Below, in pieces: positions 27,950-39,000 of a stretch of 64,000 nucleotides of DNA. This DNA is from Plantactinospora sp039889035 (GTDB lineage: Bacteria; Actinomycetota; Actinomycetes; Mycobacteriales; Micromonosporaceae). The stretch spans positions 47,259-111,258 of the forward strand of contig JBDQQY010000033.1 in assembly GCA_039889035.1 (NCBI GenBank). The letters run 5' to 3'. The position numbers and the translations under genes were made by a program. The notes beneath the pieces are model-generated. The model worked only from the letters and a program-made list of their open reading frames with translations, had not been told where the DNA came from and searched no databases. Position 1 is the first letter of the stretch. Each line of letters opens with the position of its first letter.

Positions 27950-29400
27950 ACATTGCCCAAGCAGGGAACTGGGTGCTTGAACTGAAGGCGATCAAGATCA
28001 ATGAGGTGGCGGACACTGCGGCGGCGTGGGCATCAGCCGGCCGGGTTTTGCATTCTGGCCAGGGCCAGTCGGTCCACGACCAGTTGAACGGCGCGTTGAA
28101 GAAGCTGGCCGGTGGATGGAACAGCGCGGCCGGTCAAGCCTTCCAGAAGGCCGGCAAGCAGGTGGCCGACTTCGCCATCAGTCTGCAGCAAACCGCGAGT
28201 GGACCGCACGCCCAGCCGCCACAGGTGAGCTTGAGCGAGGTAGCGGACTACACCCACACCGTATTGCGCTTCGCGCAGGGCGGCATCACGGGCAGCCCGC
28301 CGCTTCGGCTGGTAACCGAGGTGGCCAAGGAGCCCGGATCCTTCACTGTGGTGGAGCCCATCCGCGCCCTCAACTTTCTTCGACAGCACTATCCGGGCCT
28401 CAGTGAGGACCTGGACAACTACCTCACCTCCAACGCACGGCAACCCGGCCCTGCCCTGTCGCTGGCACAGGAACGTGTGCACCAGCTCATTGTGCGTGAG
28501 GCAACGACGTTGTTCGACGGGTTGACGCGCACCTATTGGATCCACGAGAGGCTGGTTCCCACGCCACCGTTGCCGCCTGGCGTCCAGGCAGACCAGACGG
28601 TGGCGGACCTCAACACCCCGCTCTCGCCGCTGGGCGGTCTTCCCTTCGAGGCTGGTGGAATGCCGCTTGGCTCCAACGGTGATCGGCTGCTGACTGAGGG
28701 CGGTGGACCGTTGGCGCCCGATACCGGGCTCACCCCAACCAATACCGGCGGCAGCCCGACACCGCTTGAGGGCGGGAACATGCCCACCAACGGTGCGGCA
28801 CCGCCGGGCGGCGACGGACTGACAACTCCGACCCAGGGCGGGGCGACCGCGGTCACCCCGGGCACTGATCTGCCGACGACTCCCGCCGGGGTGGTGCCGC
28901 CACCTCCGATCGGTGGCGGCACCAGTCCAGGTGGCCTGACGCCTGGCGGCTTGACCCCGGGTGGCCTGACGCCGGGTGGCCTGACGCCGGGAGGGGGTGG
29001 CCCGGTGTCGCCGGTCGGTGGGCCGGTGCTCGTGCCGCCGGGGCTCCTGCCCGCCGGTGGCCGGTACGGTGGCGGTGTCGGTGCGGGTGGCCTCCGGAGT
29101 GGTGGCCTGGGCGGTGGCATCGGCTCCGGTGGTCGGGTCACTCCGGGTGGCGGCATCGGGGTCGGCGGGACCGGATCAGGTGGGCTCGGCACGGGCGCGC
29201 GTGGCACCGGCACCGGCACCGGTGCCGCAACCGGCGCGGCTGGCATGTACCCGCCGATGTACCCACCGATGGGTGGCGGCGCTGGAATGGGCGAGCGCGA
29301 CGACCAACGCCACAACGGACTGGTGGAGGACGACGAGTTCTGGCAGGTCGAGGTGGAATACACCCCGGCGGTGGTGACCGGACAGGAGGGCCGACGGTGA
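27946..29400 (+). CDS. PPE-like secreted protein with Pro/Gly-rich repeats
   Basis: 484 residues from GTG 27946 (GTGA overlap). The N-terminal 180-200 residues are helical and start NIAQAGNWVLELKAIKIN; the first hairpin turn has GGWNSAAGQAF, a W-x-S variant of W-x-G. From about residue 215 the protein is low complexity and rich in Gly, Pro and Thr, with repeats of GGLTP, a GGGTSPGG block and a long GTGTG tract. The last 40 residues turn acidic (ERDDQRHNGLVEDDEFWQVEV). A helical head with a Gly/Pro-rich tail is the general plan of PPE-type type VII substrates, which mostly end up at the cell surface. Location in the operon supports export. Confidence 0.7.
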   Translation: MNIAQAGNWVLELKAIKINEVADTAAAWASAGRVLHSGQGQSVHDQLNGALKKLAGGWNSAAGQAFQKAGKQVADFAISLQQTASGPHAQPPQVSLSEVADYTHTVLRFAQGGITGSPPLRLVTEVAKEPGSFTVVEPIRALNFLRQHYPGLSEDLDNYLTSNARQPGPALSLAQERVHQLIVREATTLFDGLTRTYWIHERLVPTPPLPPGVQADQTVADLNTPLSPLGGLPFEAGGMPLGSNGDRLLTEGGGPLAPDTGLTPTNTGGSPTPLEGGNMPTNGAAPPGGDGLTTPTQGGATAVTPGTDLPTTPAGVVPPPPIGGGTSPGGLTPGGLTPGGLTPGGLTPGGGGPVSPVGGPVLVPPGLLPAGGRYGGGVGAGGLRSGGLGGGIGSGGRVTPGGGIGVGGTGSGGLGTGARGTGTGTGAATGAAGMYPPMYPPMGGGAGMGERDDQRHNGLVEDDEFWQVEVEYTPAVVTGQEGRR

Positions 29401-29786
29401 GCCGCCGCGACGTCGCCGAGTTGCGGGCCGAGTACGAGCAACTCGTCACGGAGTACGAGCGGAGCCGGCAGCGGCTGGCCACCCTGCACGAACGGATGTC
29501 TGCGTTGACCAGCAGCGCCACGTCCGACGACGGACTGGTCACAGTCACCGTCGGCGCCCGAGGTGAGCTGTCCACGGTGGAGGTCGAGCCGCGGGCGTAC
29601 CGGCGGCTGGCCCCGACCGAGTTGGGCGAATCCATCGTCGCCACGGCACGGAAGGCCGGCGAGCAGGTGGCCGAGCAGCTACGCGAGCTGCTCTCGCCAC
29701 TGATGCCGGCCGGGGTCCCGGTGGAGAAACTGCTCGCTCCGGGCGCGGACTGGTCGGCGTACCTGCGCCGGGACAAGGGGGCCTGA
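29397..29786 (+). CDS. YbaB/EbfC-family protein of the secretion locus
   Basis: 129 residues from GTG 29397, overlapping the previous stop. An N-terminal coiled coil (VAELRAEYEQLVTEYERSR) is followed by the family's beta-strand core (DDGLVTVTVGARGELSTVEV), PRAYRRLAPTELGESIV and a C-terminal helix. This is the YbaB/EbfC fold; such proteins bind DNA or act as nucleoid-associated factors, and they occur in many actinomycete ESX loci, where their job is unclear. A chaperone-like role for neighbouring substrates is possible. Length (family about 100-140) and gene order are normal. Confidence 0.8.
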   Translation: MSRRDVAELRAEYEQLVTEYERSRQRLATLHERMSALTSSATSDDGLVTVTVGARGELSTVEVEPRAYRRLAPTELGESIVATARKAGEQVAEQLRELLSPLMPAGVPVEKLLAPGADWSAYLRRDKGA

Positions 29787-29790
29787 TCCG

Positions 29791-30090
29791 ATGAGCTACC
29801 TGAACGCGTACCCGGAGAACCTGGCCCGCAGCGGGCAGCCGTACTCGGACGCCGCCGCCGAGGCCCGGGCGGTGTACGACCGGCTCTGCGCGGTCTGCGG
29901 AAACCTGGGCTTCCTCGGCAACGACGGGTACGCGGCGCGGGAGCGGCCCAAGCTCGTTCCGGCGCTGAGCAACGCGCTGGACATCGCGGCCCAGCACTGC
30001 TCCGGCCTGTCCGGCATCTCGGTGGCCCTGCCGGCGTGGGCCAAACTGTTGCAGTCCGCCGACGAGGCGGCAGCCAACGTCGTGACGTAG
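29791..30090 (+). CDS. Small helical protein of the secretion operon, 99 residues
   Basis: Starts MSYLNAYPENLARSG 4 bp after the YbaB-like gene. It is a predicted two-helix protein with a central Gly-rich turn (NLGFLGNDGYAARER) and two cysteine-containing segments (RLCAVCGN and QHCSGLSG). Size and position fit WXG100-like or chaperone proteins; there is no W-x-G. It lies 6 bp before the 3072-residue gene, so it may be its specific export partner or chaperone. That is inference from spacing. Confidence 0.55.
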   Translation: MSYLNAYPENLARSGQPYSDAAAEARAVYDRLCAVCGNLGFLGNDGYAARERPKLVPALSNALDIAAQHCSGLSGISVALPAWAKLLQSADEAAANVVT

Positions 30091-30096
30091 GCGATC

Positions 30097-33000
30097 ATGG
30101 CTAACGACCCGCGTGACGTCCAGCCGTGGTTCCCGACCGAACTGCCGGCCTGGGTATACATCTACCTGCTCGGGGTCGAGGAGTGGCCCGACGGCAGCGA
30201 GGCGGGTACCCGGGACGCGGCGCAGGCGTTCGCCGACATGGGCCGGTTGCTCGTCAGCGCGGCGAACCTCGGCAACGATGGCGCGCGGCAGACCCTCGGC
30301 TCCGTCGCCTCCATGGCGGTCCGGGACTTCACCGAGACCTGGTCCTCCTACGTGGACGCCAGCGGTACGATGCCGCAATCCGTCGACCAGTACGGCAAGG
30401 TGATCGCCTCGCTGCTGACGTACGCCGACGGCATCGAGTACGCCAAGTGGTCATTCAACCTCCAGATCGCGTTCGTGGTGCTGGAGTGGTTGACCGCGCT
30501 GGCGTTCGCCGCGTTCACCAACGGCGGCAGTCTGGCCGCGTTCGCCTCGGTGATCCTGCCGACCCGCCGGTCGTTCATCATCAAGATCATTGCCGAGGTG
30601 CTGGAGGAGATCGGGTTCTCCGCCACGCCAGAACTGATCACGCAGCTCGTCACCAAGCCGAACGCGACCGACATCGACTGGGCCCGGGTGGGGGTCTCCG
30701 CGTTCGCCGGCGGCCTCGGCGGCGGCCTCGGCGGCGGGCTGGAACAGGCCACCACGCTGCTCGCCAAGAGTCCGATCGGCAGCGCGGGCCACCGCATCGC
30801 AGACTTCCTCGGCACCATGTTCGGGCAGGCGACCAGCCAGACCGGGATCAACGGCCTGGCCGGTGCGGGCACCTGGGCCCTCTTCGACCACAGACCCGAG
30901 GAGTTCTGGTCGTACGTCGGTGACTCCATGCGCGCGGCACCGGCCACCGGACTGCTCAACGGCGCCCTGCCCAAGGTGTTCCCCAAGGACGTCTTCACGG
31001 TGCCGACCAGCGAGGGTCAGCACCCGCTGTTCGCCCAGCCGACGGGCGGCACCAGCCTCGCCATCTACAACGACGAGGGCATGCGGGTCGGCACCGGCCA
31101 GCTCGTCCACAACGGGACCAGCGTCGCCGTCACGTACAACGCGACGTCGCAGGCGTTCGGTCAGCCGCAGAGCAGCACCTTCGCGCTGGGCAGCGGGCCA
31201 CTGTACGGCACCAACGGCACCCACGCACTGCGGTGGAACATCGACGCGAAGGGCACGCCGACCGTGGTCACCCAGACCAGGATGTTCAACGGGCTGACCC
31301 CGGTGCATACCCCGACCGGCTGGATGGTGCCGGGGGCCGGATCGGTGTTCAGCTATGACGGCAGGGGCGCGCTCCAGTCTGCGCAGGTGATCGGCAACGG
31401 GGGCGTGCAGCTGTACCAGGCGACCCCGGTGGGCGGCTGGACGCAGATCGGTTCGATGACGCCCGGCACCGATGGCGCGGACCTGACGTACGGCGACCGG
31501 AGCGGTCCGCTGGCCACCGTCGACCTCGACGGCGGGAACGGAGTCGCGAATGCCGGCGTGCAGGGCGTTTCGGTCCCGCCAGCCGACCCGGTTGCGGTCT
31601 GGCGGCCGGTCGGCGGCGACACCGCGGTCACCGCCACCGGAGACGCGTTCGTGCTGAGCCGGGTCGACGCCGACGCCACCACCACCAGTCTGGTGGTGCT
31701 GCCGGACGGCCGGGTCGAGTCGTACACCATGGCCGCAGCCCTGCCGGACACCACCGGGGGCGGCGCGAGCGCCACCACCGTGAGCTCGACGTTTCCGCCC
31801 CCGATCGTCGGCGCGGCCGAGGTGCGCGGCCCGGCCACGCCGGCCATTCCGCTGCCCGGTCCACCGCTCGGACCGTCACCCGACGCGGTGACCGCTCGGC
31901 TGAGTGGCGGCCACCTCGTGGTCACCGTCTTCGGCGGGGACGACGCCCCGGTGTTACGGGCCCGGACCGGCGATCCGGGTGCTGATCCACGCGCGCTGGC
32001 AGCGTGGATGCTCGCTGCGCCTGAGGTCCGGACCGCACTCGACGCCGACACGCCGGTGTCGCTGCAGGGCGTGGCGGGTGGCCTGCCACCGGGACGGGCG
32101 CTCGCCGTGGCCCAGCAGGTCGCGGACGCCCTGGCTGCGGCCACCGGTCGCCGGGTGCGGGTGACGGTCCCACTCGGCGACGTACTGGGTGGGGGAGGCG
32201 ACGTGCCAGGTGCGGGAGTGGCCGCCGATGGTCCGGCCGGCCGGCACCGGGTCGCGGCTGGCGTGCCGGGCGGTCCGGTTGCCGTCCGCACCGGCGACGG
32301 CCGACTGGCCGTCCTCCCCGAGCGGTACACCCGCCGGACGGTCATCGGCGAGCCCCCTGTCGCGCCCGCAGACCCCGGAGATCGTCCCGCTGACCAGTCT
32401 GAGGGCCGCCTTGAGATCGAGGAGCGCGCCGGATCTGAGGAGCGCCCGGAGTCCGAGCAGCGCCCGAAGTCCGAGCAGCGTTCGGGATCCGAGGAGCGTT
32501 CTGGGGTCGTGGTCGACCGGGCGGGGAGCCAGCGCGTCGGGGCGGCCACGGTCCGTCCGGGGATCGCGGCGGTCCGGTCCTCGACCGGTCCGTCCGAGCA
32601 GCCTCGGACAGAGCCGCCGCCCGGCGGGACGAGCCCCGGTCAGCAGCCGAGGACCGGTGTACGGGAGGCCGTCGACGAACTCGCGGCCTACCTGCACCAG
32701 GCGACCCAGCCCAGCCGTACGACCGGGGTCCCGCCGGTGGATCAGGGCCTCGCCGACCTCGCCGCCGCGCTCGACGAACTCGTGCACCAGCTCGACGAAC
32801 TGCCGGCGAGGTGGCAGACGGTGTCCGACGACCTGACCGCGACGATGCGGGACGAGGTGGCGACGCTGGTGGACCTGCACCGTACGGGCGACGTACTGCC
32901 GACCGATCTGGTGCGGATGGCGGAGGTGACCGACGAACTCCGGGCCGCCAGCGGCGCATTCGGCGGTGCGCGGCCACCCGAACCGGTGCCCGGCTCACGG

Positions 33001-36000
33001 ACCTTCAGCCATGACGGTCTGACCTACCAGGTGTCGTGGCAACGTCAGGACGTCTTCGGCGTGCTCTACCTGCAGGACGTACGGGTGGCGGTGGTCGATG
33101 GCGAGCCGAGCGCGGTACCCGGGCTGCGCGACGAACCGACGCTGGCCGCGTTGCGGGCCGCGGTCGTCGACCTGCGTCGGCCGGGGCAGGCGGTGGTGTT
33201 GCTGGAAGCGGGGCCGGGGCAGGACATCGTCGACACCATCGACCTCCTCCCGGATCAGGCCCGGGGGCTCTCCCCGGAGCAGTTGCTCGACCAGATGTGG
33301 CGGGAGCGCCTCGCGATCGAGTACGCACGGGAGCGCCGCGCCGACCCGCCGGACGCCTACTCGGGCTACCTCGCCCGACTGGACGAACGGTCCGGGCGCT
33401 GGCCGGCCGATGCCGCCCCGCCGGAGGTGGTCGAGCAGTACCGGGCGGTGGCCGACCTGTTCGGCTGGCCGGACTCGACCGGCCGCAGCCCGATGCGGCG
33501 GGCGGTCGACGCCGAGCGGCGGCGGATCGAGGCGTACCGGCTCGACCAGCTGATCGAGCTGGACGCGATGACGACCACCGGCACGCGGCCGCAATCTGAG
33601 CTTCGGGACCGGCGGGCCGCACTGGACCGGCGGGTCGCGGAGCTGTCCGCGCGGGTCGACCAGGCGGCGGCGGCAGCCGAGCGCGGGCGTCCGCCGGAGG
33701 AGCTTCCGGGTCCCATCACCCGGGTGACGTTCGACAACTTCGAGCCGATCTGGGGCGCCGACCGTCAGCCCGTCCGGGACAGTGCGGGTAATCGGGCGGT
33801 GCAGTGGGTGCCGGTCGAGTTCATCGTGCAACGTACCGCGACCCGGGACGGCGCCGCCGGCACCACGTATCTGACCGTGCAGATCCCGCTCGACGTCCAG
33901 CCCGGCGTGCCGGAGCATCAGGTCGAGCTGGTCAAGGCGCGGGCGGTGCTGGGCCTGGAAAAGGTGGCCAATCTGGAGCTCGCCGGGCGGAAGCCACCGG
34001 TCGGCGGCGAGCCGCGGATCCAACTCCAGATCGAGTTCGTCCCATCGATCCCGGGGGACCAGCGTCGCAACGTCGCCCTGTTCCCCGGGACGGGACGATC
34101 CATGCAGGACATCTGGCACACCACCGACATGGCGAACCTGATCGCGCACGAGGTGTTGCACTGGTTCGGCGTGACCGACGATTACGTCGACGCGGACAGC
34201 CAGACTCCCGGGCGTACGGTGCTGACCAAGGCGGCGGCCGGCCGGGTCAAGGCCGCCCGCCCGCCGGACCGCGACCGTAGCGTGATGGACGAGCACTGGC
34301 AGGTCGACCCGGTCATCACCACTGCGCGGATGAACCAGATCCAGCAGGTGGTACGCCGGCAGGCCGCCGGGCTCACCCGCGACCTGCGCTACCCGGGTTA
34401 CCACCAGGCCATCGGTACCTTCCGATTCCGCCCGTTCCTGGACGCGACGCTGCTGGGCCGGGCGTCCGACGGTGCCCGTGCCGCACTGCGCGCACTCCGG
34501 GAACTGGCCGAGGCGCGTCGCGCTGGTTCCGTAACCGGGTGGGGCTCGCCGGCGGTGACCGACGAGCAACGGCGGCTGTTGGACGAGGAACTGCCCCGGG
34601 CCGTACGCCGGGCCGCGCGAGAGGTGGGCCTGATGACGCAGCGGATTCCCGAGTTCGCCGACGGACTCGACTTCGGCGATTCGGCGGTGGTCGGGTTGCT
34701 CACCGAGCCCGAGCACAGCCTGGCCGGTGTGGGGGAGCCGCTGCGGGATGCCGAGAACCTGCTCGCCACGTACCGGGCGGCGGTCGACGGCCGGGGATCG
34801 CTCACACCCGAGCAGGCAGCCGAGGGCCTACGGTCGCTGCGGGACCGCATCGACCAACTGGCCACCGCGCTGCACGGGGTGCGTACCGGGCTCGAACCGC
34901 TGGCCACCCAATCAGCGCTGGCGGTGGTGGACCGGGCCGACCGGGTGGCCGCCCAGCTCATCGGCACCGGCGATGCCGAGGTGCGGGGCCTGGCACAGGA
35001 CCTGGCGGCGCAGGCAGCCCGGGTCCGGGACGCCATCGACCAGGGCACAACCGGCGAGTGGCGCTGGCCGGCGGTCCAGGCGCTCTCCGTGGCCCTGCAC
35101 CAGGGGCTGGCACCGGCGCGGGCGCTCGCCGGCAGTCCACGTGCCGGAAATCCACTTACGACTGATCCGGCGGCCAACGGCCCGGTCGGCACCCAGGCCC
35201 AGAGTCCGGTCGCGGCCGGCTCCGCCACCGACGCGGCGGCAGCCCCGGCCACCGACGCGGCGGCAGCCCCCGCCACCCGTCCCGATCCGCGTGCCGTCCT
35301 TCGGGAGCAGACTGATCTGCTGCGCCGGATTCTGGACCGCGCCGGCCTGCCGCCATCCTCCACCGAACACCCGGCGGGTCAGCCCGGCGCGGCTCACCCC
35401 GAGTCGGATCGGCCCGGTGGGGCTCACCCTGTTTCTAATCAACTCGGATTGGATCAGTCCGGGTCAGACCAGCCCGGTCCGGATCAGCCCGGTCCGGATC
35501 AGCCCGGTCCGGATCAGCCCGGTCCGGATCAATCCGGTCGGGACCGGCCGGACGAGCCTGGTCCGCCGCCACCGGCCCAGCGAGCAGGCAGCGCCGCCGG
35601 CGGCCCGGACGGGTACGCAGCCGGCTACCGGGCCCAGGTCTCGCCGCGCGACAGGGTGGCGGCGGAGCTGCCGGCGGCGCTGACCATCAGCGCCAGCGCC
35701 CTGCCCTGGGCATCGGTGGCGGTACCTCCCGAGGCACCCACCGTGGTGCGGTTCACGCTGCCCGGCGGACAGACCTTCGAGGTCGAGACGAGGCCGGCCG
35801 ACGATCCGCACCACGCGCCGACCAGACTCCAGATTCTCCGGGACGGCCTGAGTAGCGCGCTGAGCGGCCGGCATCCGGGAGCGGTGCTGGAGTTGGGCGG
35901 CGATGTGCTGGGCAGTTCGCACCTCGCCGAGCTGCTAGCGCAACGGATCGTGGCGGCGGGCGTCCAGATCTTCGCCGGTCGCGGTGCCGTACGGCGGGTC

Positions 36001-39000
36001 GCGGCGCTTGCCATCGGTGCCGGCCCGGACGGCGACCGGCGCGCCGCGGACGCGGGCCGACTGGCCGCGCTCGACCTGGCGGTGCGGCGCCGGGCCGAGT
36101 TGGATCCGGACGAGTACGCCGCGCAGGTGCGAGTCTGGCTGGCGGAACTCGGCGTGTTGGGCGACCAGGCCGGTGCGGCCAAACGCCGGAAAGAGCTGCG
36201 TGGATGGATCAACGAGACATCGGCGCACCGGGAGGTGGCACGGCAACTGCACGCCGGCCGGGCGACGCCCGACGCCGCGGAGGTGCATGCCGCGCTGGAG
36301 GTCACCGCGAAGCGGGTGGCCCGCCGGGTTCCCGGCATCCGGGGTGCCGAGCTGGACGCGACCACCGGCCGGCTGCGGGTGTTGACAACGACGACGGCGA
36401 CCAGCAGCACACCGAACCGGCAGATCGAGGTACCTGTCACGGTCACCGCCCGCACTGTCGGGCCGCCGGTGCGGCTCTCCAGCACCGGACCGCACGCCTA
36501 CGCGCTGGACGTACGCGTCGACGCCAGTGACCAGGCGATCGCTGTGGAACTCGCCGGGGCGCTCGCCGAGATCGGGCAGCGGGAGGCGGCGCCGGTCCTC
36601 GACCCCGTGCCCCCGTACGACCGCATGGTCGACGCCCGGGCCAGGGCGCGGCTCGTCGAACTCGGTGTGCAGTACCTGACCGCCGCCAGCAAGGCCGAGC
36701 GGACCACCATCGTGCACGAGGTCAACGCGTTGGCATTCAGCCAGTACACGGACGGCACGGTGGTCAAGGCCGGCTTCCTGGCCGACCTGGACCGCGGTCT
36801 CGGAGCGCGAAACCCGCAGACGCCCAGCCCGCAAGCGCAGCACTACACCCGTCGGATCATCTCCGCCGCAGGGGGTTCGTGGAACACCTTCAGCGTGGGC
36901 GACGCCAGCAACCGGCGAGGCGACGAGATCGCCGCCAGCATCTCCTCCCAGGTCGCCGGAAAGGCGTTCGCCCAGGGGTGGGCGGATGTGCAGAGCGAGA
37001 AGGGGTCCGCCAGAACGCAGCCGGAGCCGAGACTGGGCACGGCCGAGGCCCCGCGGCCATCGCGGAGCTACGCCACCGGGCGGCCCAAGGGCATCGGCGA
37101 CAACATCAAGAAGCGGTTCCCCAGCAGCATCGTCAGCGCCGGCGTCGGCCTGGTGATCCTGCTCTTCGGCAGTCGCAACCTCGGCAAGGCATTGATCGGC
37201 CTGGCGACCAGCATGGCCGGGGCGGCCGGCGAGACCGTGATGGACAAGCTGTACGACTTCGCCGAAAAGGCGGCCGACGCACAGTTCAGCTACTACCGGA
37301 ACGCCGAACCGGACACCAGACGGAACATCGCGGCCCGGGACGCGTACCTGTTCCTGCGGGAGACCCGGGACCGGCTACGCGCCGGCGGCCGGCTCGACGA
37401 CGCCACCCTGGCCGCGCTGGCCCGCGCCGAGCAGATCCTGGCGGACCTGCGGGTGCCGCTGAACGCCGAGGTGGCGGACAAGATCGGCGACATGAACCGC
37501 CGTCGGTTCGTCGGTCACACTCTCCAGCGGGCCTGGGACAACACGCTTGGACGGCTGCCCGGAATCTGGCGCAGCCCGTCGGCCGTCGAACCGGTCCGCC
37601 GGACGCCGACATCCCCGCCGCGGGGCAGCTATCTGTTGACCGGGCGCGGGGTGCCGTCCGGCCGGCCCCCGCTGTTCGACAACATGGTCCGGGTCTCGCT
37701 GCAGGGAGTGGCTGGCGCCCTGCCCTCGCTGCTGCTCGGTGTGCTCACCGGCGCGGTACCACTGACCCTGGCCGCAGCCACGGTGGCGGTCGCGGTGGGT
37801 GCCGGAGCGGGCATCCTCTACGGCCTCGGCTGGACCCTGCTCAACGGGCACCAGGCGCAGGACAGCGCGGCAATCGAGTCGTACGACGCCCTGGTCCAGG
37901 TGGACCGGTCGCTCGGGTTGATCGCGCAGATCAGGGTCCTCAGCCGGGGTGCGGAGGTGCCGTCGACCGAGCCTGAGTTCGACCCGGAGCAGCCGTGGGG
38001 AGCCCGGCCGCAGGACGGCGGGCGGCAGTACCAGGCCGAGCGGTCGGCGGGACGGCCAGCCGAGGTGTCCTGGACCCAGCACATCGTCTACAAACACCTG
38101 TTGGAGCTGGTCGGCCGCACCGGCGGGCTTTTCGCCGCGTCCTGGCTGACCACCCTGGTCGGTGCCGGGGCCCTGGTGGGCATCGGTACTCCGGCGTTCG
38201 CCGCGCTGTTCGTCGGGGTGCTGGCGGTGCAGGCCACCCGGGCGATCGGGGAGACCTGGATGCGGGTGGCACCGGGCTACCGGAGCCGGGCGTACCAGAA
38301 CTGGCGGCTCCAGTTGGAAACGTACGGGCTACCGGACACCCCGGACGAGCTGGCCGCGAAGGCGGTCGACGCCGTCGACGCCGCCGACCGCCAGAGCCAG
38401 GCCATGCAGGACGCGGTACGGCGGCGCGAGCAGGAAGCAGCCGACGTACGGCGGGAGAGCCTCACCGAGGCCTGGCGGGTCCGCGATCCGACCACGGTGG
38501 ACGGACCACGGGCGCTGCGTCCCGGCCCGAACGACCCGCGCGGAGTGCGGCTCACCAAGGCGGACCGGGCGGAGGTCGCCTGGATCCTCGAACATCTCAA
38601 ACAGTTGGGCATCGCCGACTACCCGGGCCGTCATCCGGCCGCGTTGCGGCGGGAGGTCATCCTGGCCGAGCTGGCCGTGGCTCTCGACCGGGCCGGTCTG
38701 CTGGCGGGGCAGTCCGACTATTACCACGGGCGGTGGCGTGCGGTGCGGCAGGAGGCCCGCGCGCATGGGGTCGACCTGGACGCCAACCCGGACTTCGTCC
38801 GATTGCGTTCGGAGCGAGCCGGAGCCACCGCCGCCGAGACCGAGGCGATCCGCACGGCGTTGGCCGAGGCCGCCGACCCGCTGCGGGATCGGCTGGTGAC
38901 CGCGTTGAACCGCCTGGAACGGACGGGCCGGATCGGCGCGGTACACGACCAGGTACTGATGATCTCGGCGGCCGCCAAGGGCGAACTCCGGATCGATTTC

